This document shows positions 12,705-16,345 of a stretch of DNA of 16,345 nt, piece after piece. This DNA comes from CAZMPJ01 sp964568455 (GTDB taxonomy: Bacteria > Margulisbacteria > WOR-1 > O2-12-FULL-45-9), in assembly GCA_964568455.1 (NCBI GenBank), contig CAZMPJ010000015.1, positions 1 through 16,345 on the forward strand, written 5' to 3'. Below the pieces are notes generated by a model, which ran no database searches, was not told where the DNA came from, and saw nothing but the letters and a program-made list of their open reading frames with translations. The position numbers and the translations under genes are program-made. The first letter of the stretch is position 1. The number at the start of each line of letters is the position of its first letter.

Positions 12705-13288
12705 GAAGCGTCTTCTTTCATGCTTTTACGCATCTTAATAGTCGCATCTTTGCAAATGCGGCTAACTTGCGATTCTGAAAGACCAATTTCATTGCCAATT
12801 TCCTTAAAAGTCTTATCTTCTTTATAATAAGATTTTACCACTTGCTTTTCTTTATCGTCAAACCCCTTCATTATTTCTTCAAAATGGATTAACTTATCAA
12901 CATCTTCTTGTACAATCGATTTCTTATTAAACGCCATATAAACATTAGCTGCTGATGTAATCCACTCATATAAACCAGCAACCGGATCATTGCCGCGCTT
13001 TCTTAAATAATCCTGCATTGATCCCTTTAAACGAAACGAAACATAAGGCCAAAGTTCTCCTTGGCGTGGATCCCAGGTTTTTAAACAGTCTAAGAAAGCC
13101 ATGCGTGCTTCTTGCTCTAAATCATCCGCTTCAGACTTGGCAATATGGCGGGGCAGAGAAGAAACATACCATTTTACCGTAGCATGAATTTTGGCCTTGT
13201 ATTTTTCTAAGGTTTCGTCGCTATATTTTAAGAATTCTTCTCTTAAAATCCTTACAATGCGATCTTCAACGTCTTTGCGGCTTATCAT
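12695..13288 (-). CDS. Sigma-28-like RNA polymerase sigma factor (FliA-type), shortened region 3
   Basis: This 197-residue protein has region 2 at about 36-105 (DLEQEARMAFLDCLKTWDP, then WPYVSFRLKGSMQDYLRKRG, the core-binding and -10 recognition part) and region 4 at about 143-192 (FDDKEKQVVKSYYKEDKTFKEIGNEIGLSESQVSRI, a helix-turn-helix for -35 recognition). The pattern is closest to FliA/SigD-type factors, and the location next to flhA supports a flagellar role. Only about 40 residues separate the regions, too few for a standard region 3, and an extra N-terminal helix of about 35 residues is present. It starts at ATG 13288, 3 nt after the 68-residue ORF. The gene ends inside tRNA-Gly. I leave the symbol blank because FliA identity is inferred. 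Confidence 0.82.
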   Translation of the reverse strand: MISRKDVEDRIVRILREEFLKYSDETLEKYKAKIHATVKWYVSSLPRHIAKSEADDLEQEARMAFLDCLKTWDPRQGELWPYVSFRLKGSMQDYLRKRGNDPVAGLYEWITSAANVYMAFNKKSIVQEDVDKLIHFEEIMKGFDDKEKQVVKSYYKEDKTFKEIGNEIGLSESQVSRICKDATIKMRKSMKEDASRA

Positions 13289-13291
13289 AAA

Positions 13292-13498
13292 TTACACAAA
13301 TCTCTTTGCTAGTTTTTTTAATAAATCCTTGAAACGGTCTCTTAAAAGTTCACGATTAAATTTTCTAGCCATATCTCGTGAAAATTTCCAAGCCCAAGCA
13401 GCTTTCAATATCTTAGGCATATAAGCAGGAGCTGCCTCAAAGTCTTTTCCTAAAGCCCGGCGTCTTATTTCGCTTTGTGATATTCTTTTAGTTGACAC
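13292..13498 (-). CDS. Small basic protein between flhA and the sigma factor, unknown
   Basis: This 68-residue, Lys/Arg-rich, helical protein (SEIRRRALGKDFEAAP, then FSRDMARKFNRELLRDRFKDLLKKLAKRFV) has no family I recognise. It has no signal peptide or membrane segment. The start is GTG at 13498 without a Shine-Dalgarno sequence; TAAAAT lies 7 nt upstream, so the mRNA may be leaderless. The stop codon is 3 nt before the ATG of the sigma-factor gene, a spacing typical of coupled genes, which supports it being real. It occupies the place where flhF/flhG are often found but resembles neither. A small partner of the sigma factor (for example an anti-sigma or chaperone role) is possible but unsupported beyond position. 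Confidence 0.6.
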   Translation of the reverse strand: MSTKRISQSEIRRRALGKDFEAAPAYMPKILKAAWAWKFSRDMARKFNRELLRDRFKDLLKKLAKRFV

Positions 13499-13505
13499 TT
13501 GAACT

Positions 13506-13511
13506 ATTTTA
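13506..13511 (-). promoter_or_regulatory. Possible -10 box upstream of the 68-residue ORF
   Basis: TAAAAT on the minus strand, with TTTACT 17 bp further upstream, matches the consensus at 5/6 and 4/6. It ends 7 nt before the GTG start codon. If used, it would make an internal leaderless transcript for the small ORF and the sigma factor. Confidence 0.4.
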
Positions 13512-13540
13512 GCAAAGCCAGGGGGTAAAGTAAATACAGC

Positions 13541-15625
13541 TTATTGTGAAGAAATCATGCCAATGCTTTGTATTTTTACTTGGGGAACAACTTCATTATA
13601 AGAAAGCACCGCAATATCCGGGAAGCTTCTTTCAATAAAGCGTTTGAAATGGGGTCTAAGCCTAGGAGAACAAAGAATAACAGGGTTAAGTTTTAAACGT
13701 TTAAAATTATTTACATGACCGGAAATTTGCACTAAAATCTTTTCACCCACGTTAGGGTCAACAGCCAAAAATGAGCCATATTCAGATTGGTGGATAGCGC
13801 CGGTTAAAGTTTCTTCTAAAGCCGGGTCAATGGTTACTACTGTGATTACCGCATCTTTATCGCTGTATTGCTCGCAAATTTGGCGGGCTAAAGATTGCCT
13901 TACATATTCAGCTAAAATATTAATATCCCTTGAAAGATGGGCATAGTCAGCCAAGCGCTCTAAAATAGTGGATAGATCACGAATGGATACTCGTTCACGT
14001 ACTAATAATTGCAAAACTTTATGCACCTGGCCAAGTGAAAGCAGGTCAGGAATTAATTCTCTAACAATTGCGGCATTAGCGTTTTTTACCAGCTCAATTA
14101 AAGATTGTACATTTTGCCTAGTCATAATTTCGTCAGCATAGCGCTTAATTACTTCAGTAAAATGTTCTGAAACCACGTCCACTAAAGTTTTTGAACTGAT
14201 ATTTAACGCTTGTAATTTTTCTGCGTTTTCTTCTGGTACCCAGGAAACCGGATCATTATTGATCGGGTTTTTCCCGGGGAGGCCGGTTACTTTTTTTGCT
14301 TTAAGCTGTCCAACTGGCATGTCAACCATCAGATGGCTTGCTTTTACTGTGGCCTGGGCAACCTTGGTGCCGCGGATTTCAATAACATATTCATCCGGCG
14401 GAAGGCTTAAATCGTCCATAACTCTTACTCCAGGGATAACAAAACCCAGCTGTTGTCCAATGTTGTAACGGATTAAAGTAATCCTTTCCAGCAGAGGGCC
14501 TTTTTGGGCTGGATCAATTAAGGGAATCAAATTTCTTCCTGATTTAAGCGAAAGAGGATCAAGGCCTAAAGTGCTTAGAATGCTTTCGGGTTTTTTCATA
14601 GCATCTTTTGAAGTAAGTTCGTCTTTAACTAAAGAATCTTCTTCTTGTGTAGATTGAGCCTTCATTAAAATCAAGGCAGTTATTCCGGTTATTAAGGCTA
14701 AAATTAAGAAAGGTGCGGTGGGTAACCCGGGGATTATAGCGAATATTCCCAGGATAATACAAACAAAAGCAAAGGCTCTGGGTTGGGCAAAAATCTGGCT
14801 GGCAATATCTGTTCCCAGGCTCATTTCAGAGGCAGACTTGGTAATTACTAAACCAGTGGCAATTGAAACCAGGATCGCAGTTACCTGAGATACTAAGCCT
14901 GCACCAATAGTAAGTAGAGCATAGGTGGACAGGGCTTCCATGATGCCTAAGCCACCTTGCAGCCAGCCGACTAAAATACCACCAATAAGATTTACTATTA
15001 CAATAATAATAGCGGCAATCGCGTCTCCTCGAACAAACTTGTTGGCACCGTCCATAGAGCCAAAGAAAGTGGCCTCACGTTCAATTTTTCGCCTTCTGGT
15101 TCGGGCTTGATTAGCATCAATTAAGCCGGCATTAAGATCCGCGTCAATTGACATCTGTTTACCTGGCATAGCGTCCAAGGTAAAGCGGGCGGATACTTCA
15201 GCCACACGTTCTGAACCTTTGGTAATAACGATAAAGTTTACAATCGTGATAATGGTAAAGATAATGCCGCCGACAATATAGTTTCCTCCCACCACCAGCG
15301 AGCCGAAAGCAGCAATTACTTCGCCAGCGTAGGCATTAGTTAAAATTAGTCGTGAAGCAGCAATATTTAAAGATAAGCGTAAAACTGTGATTACTAATAA
15401 AATTGAAGGAAAAGCAGCAAACTCCAGCGGTTCTCTTAAAAACATGGCAACCAATAAAACAAGCAAAGAAAACGCAATACTTAAAGTTAGTAATATATCT
15501 AAAAGAAAAGTAGGCAGCGGAAGCAGCATCAAAGCGATAATAATAACCAATCCGATCGCTGCAAAAAAGTCACTGGCACTAAAAAGTTTTTTAAAGCTAT
15601 TTAAATCTACGCTTGGTGCTGCCAT
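13541..15625 (-). CDS. flhA: FlhA, flagellar export gate protein
   Basis: This complete 694-residue FlhA has the expected plan: a hydrophobic N-terminal half with several membrane helices (about 20-320), interrupted by the conserved FHIPEP cytoplasmic loop (GSERVAEVSARFTLDAMPGK, then MSIDADLNAG, about 137-200), and a large soluble C-terminal domain (about 335-694). Asp201 in VRGDAIAA corresponds to the family's essential aspartate near the proton path. FlhA forms the nonameric export ring that receives substrates and chaperones from FliI/FliJ. It lies 17 nt after flhB. A Shine-Dalgarno-like AGGAG is 14 nt from the ATG, rather far, while TATAAT lies 8 nt upstream, so an internal near-leaderless promoter may exist. 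The terminal residues (KIQSIGMISSQ) look normal. Confidence 0.97.
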   Translation of the reverse strand: MAAPSVDLNSFKKLFSASDFFAAIGLVIIIALMLLPLPTFLLDILLTLSIAFSLLVLLVAMFLREPLEFAAFPSILLVITVLRLSLNIAASRLILTNAYAGEVIAAFGSLVVGGNYIVGGIIFTIITIVNFIVITKGSERVAEVSARFTLDAMPGKQMSIDADLNAGLIDANQARTRRRKIEREATFFGSMDGANKFVRGDAIAAIIIVIVNLIGGILVGWLQGGLGIMEALSTYALLTIGAGLVSQVTAILVSIATGLVITKSASEMSLGTDIASQIFAQPRAFAFVCIILGIFAIIPGLPTAPFLILALITGITALILMKAQSTQEEDSLVKDELTSKDAMKKPESILSTLGLDPLSLKSGRNLIPLIDPAQKGPLLERITLIRYNIGQQLGFVIPGVRVMDDLSLPPDEYVIEIRGTKVAQATVKASHLMVDMPVGQLKAKKVTGLPGKNPINNDPVSWVPEENAEKLQALNISSKTLVDVVSEHFTEVIKRYADEIMTRQNVQSLIELVKNANAAIVRELIPDLLSLGQVHKVLQLLVRERVSIRDLSTILERLADYAHLSRDINILAEYVRQSLARQICEQYSDKDAVITVVTIDPALEETLTGAIHQSEYGSFLAVDPNVGEKILVQISGHVNNFKRLKLNPVILCSPRLRPHFKRFIERSFPDIAVLSYNEVVPQVKIQSIGMISSQ

Positions 15626-15633
15626 TTTTTAAA

Positions 15634-15639
15634 ATTATA
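15634..15639 (-). promoter_or_regulatory. Possible internal -10 box upstream of flhA
   Basis: A perfect TATAAT on the minus strand in the flhB-flhA gap ends 8 nt before the flhA ATG. TTGCCC stands 17 bp upstream (4/6 of the -35 consensus). It would give a near-leaderless flhA mRNA. Chance occurrence in AT-rich DNA is possible. Confidence 0.4.
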
Positions 15640-15642
15640 CTC

Positions 15643-16345
15643 CTACTTGGGAGCCAGGGCAATAGACGCTTTTTTGCGTGCTGCCCGGTCTTTTTTAATC
15701 TTATAAACGTAAGCCAGCACTTCGGCTACAGCTTGATAAAGTTCTCGAGGTATTTGTCTGTTAACTTTGGTGGTACGGTAGATTGATCGGGCCAAAGGCT
15801 CGTTTTCAACAATAGTAATTTCATGTTTTTCGGCAACATTACGAATATTTTCAGCTATTTTTCTAAGCCCTTTGGCTAAGACTACGGGAGACTTCATCTT
15901 TTGAGTGTTGTATTTTAATGCTACGGCAACGTGGGTTGGGTTGGTAACAACTACGTCGGCTTGAGGAACCGCAGCCATCATGCGCTGCTGAGCAACTTGC
16001 CGTTGGAGGTCACGCATCCTTTGTTTGACTAAGGGGTCACCTTCCAGCCGCTTGTATTCTTCTTTTACTTCCTGCTTAGTCATTTTCAGGTTTTTCATAT
16101 ATTCCCAACGGCGGTAAAAATAATCTAAAATAGCGACGGCAATATAAAAAATTCCGATCCGAAAGGCGATTTTATAAGCGATTGAAGCGGCTAACGCCAT
16201 AGCCTGCCAGGGACTGGCTTCGCTTAATACCACAATGTAGGGAAGGTCGTCCTTTGCTGCAGACCAGGAAATATAAAACACGATTACTATTTTTAAGATA
16301 GATTTTATTAGTTCTACTAATCCTTGCATTCCGAACATTTTTTTA
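15643..16345 (-). CDS. flhB: FlhB, flagellar export switch protein (5' end outside window)
   Basis: The visible part is the C-terminal two-thirds of FlhB. It has the last membrane helices (LVELIKSILKIVIVFYISW, then about 45-75 from the first internal Met), a cytoplasmic linker (KMTKQEVKEEYKRLEGDP) and the self-cleaving domain with the intact NPTH motif in VVTNPTHVAVALKYN (133-136). The Met at 16338 is not the real start: the frame stays open to the window edge and this residue aligns to the interior of the family (MFGMQGLVELIKS before a transmembrane helix). About 130 residues with the first membrane helices are missing. FlhB switches export from rod/hook to filament substrates after autocleavage between Asn and Pro. 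flhA follows directly. Confidence 0.95.
   Translation of the reverse strand, partial: KKMFGMQGLVELIKSILKIVIVFYISWSAAKDDLPYIVVLSEASPWQAMALAASIAYKIAFRIGIFYIAVAILDYFYRRWEYMKNLKMTKQEVKEEYKRLEGDPLVKQRMRDLQRQVAQQRMMAAVPQADVVVTNPTHVAVALKYNTQKMKSPVVLAKGLRKIAENIRNVAEKHEITIVENEPLARSIYRTTKVNRQIPRELYQAVAEVLAYVYKIKKDRAARKKASIALAPK

Noticed and set aside
15387..15632. 81-residue plus-strand open frame opposite the start of flhA
   Set aside because: It is antisense to conserved flhA membrane helices, Lys/Ser-rich shadow composition, without a ribosome binding site.

Overview
The window looks like chromosomal DNA from an AT-rich, motile, uncultivated bacterium. There are two separate blocks of flagellar genes, short intergenic spaces, tRNA genes without an encoded CCA end, and a run of 100 Ns that marks a scaffold join. 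A lineage such as Margulisbacteria/Saganbacteria (WOR-1) would fit the secreted-protein repertoire and the 'four helix bundle' gene, but that placement is a guess; nothing in the window proves it.

Layout. (1) 1-3008, plus strand: end of fliF, then a very short fliG-like gene, fliH, fliI and fliJ, tightly packed. They encode the end of the MS-ring protein, a switch-like protein and the ATPase complex of the flagellar export apparatus. A perfect palindrome sits between fliI and fliJ. (2) 3026-3125: assembly gap. (3) 3170-8031, plus strand: three consecutive genes for exported, multidomain beta-rich proteins, coupled like an operon. The first and third share an N-terminal domain. (4) 8009-9690, minus strand: pyrK-pyrD, the two subunits of the NAD-linked (class 1B) dihydroorotate dehydrogenase. 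pyrD overlaps the end of the secreted-protein operon tail to tail. (5) 9739-10068, plus strand: small membrane protein, divergent from pyrK. (6) 10076-11731, minus strand: lipoprotein with an M23-like domain that has lost most of its metal ligands. (7) 11732-12704, minus strand: a palindrome-rich spacer, tRNA-Val(GAC), tRNA-Cys(GCA), a four-helix-bundle (S23/IVP) gene and tRNA-Gly(CCC). (8) 12695-16345, minus strand: flhB (5' end outside the window), flhA, a 68-residue basic protein and a sigma-28-like factor.

How the parts fit. Both flagellar blocks concern assembly of the basal body and its export apparatus: FliH/FliI/FliJ feed substrates to the FlhA/FlhB gate, and the sigma factor probably drives late flagellar genes. 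Three departures from the usual plan stand out. The FliG-like protein ends before the torque-generating domain. The sigma factor lacks room for a normal region 3. The stop codon of the sigma-factor gene lies inside the 5' end of tRNA-Gly.

Regulation visible in the sequence. A good promoter precedes the tRNA-Cys/tRNA-Val pair. Three minus-strand genes (pyrK, flhA and the 68-residue ORF) have a TATAAT-like box only 7-8 nt before the start codon and no well-placed Shine-Dalgarno sequence, which suggests leaderless or near-leaderless transcripts. No convincing intrinsic terminator with a T-tract was seen. No CRISPR array, transposase gene or rRNA gene was seen.
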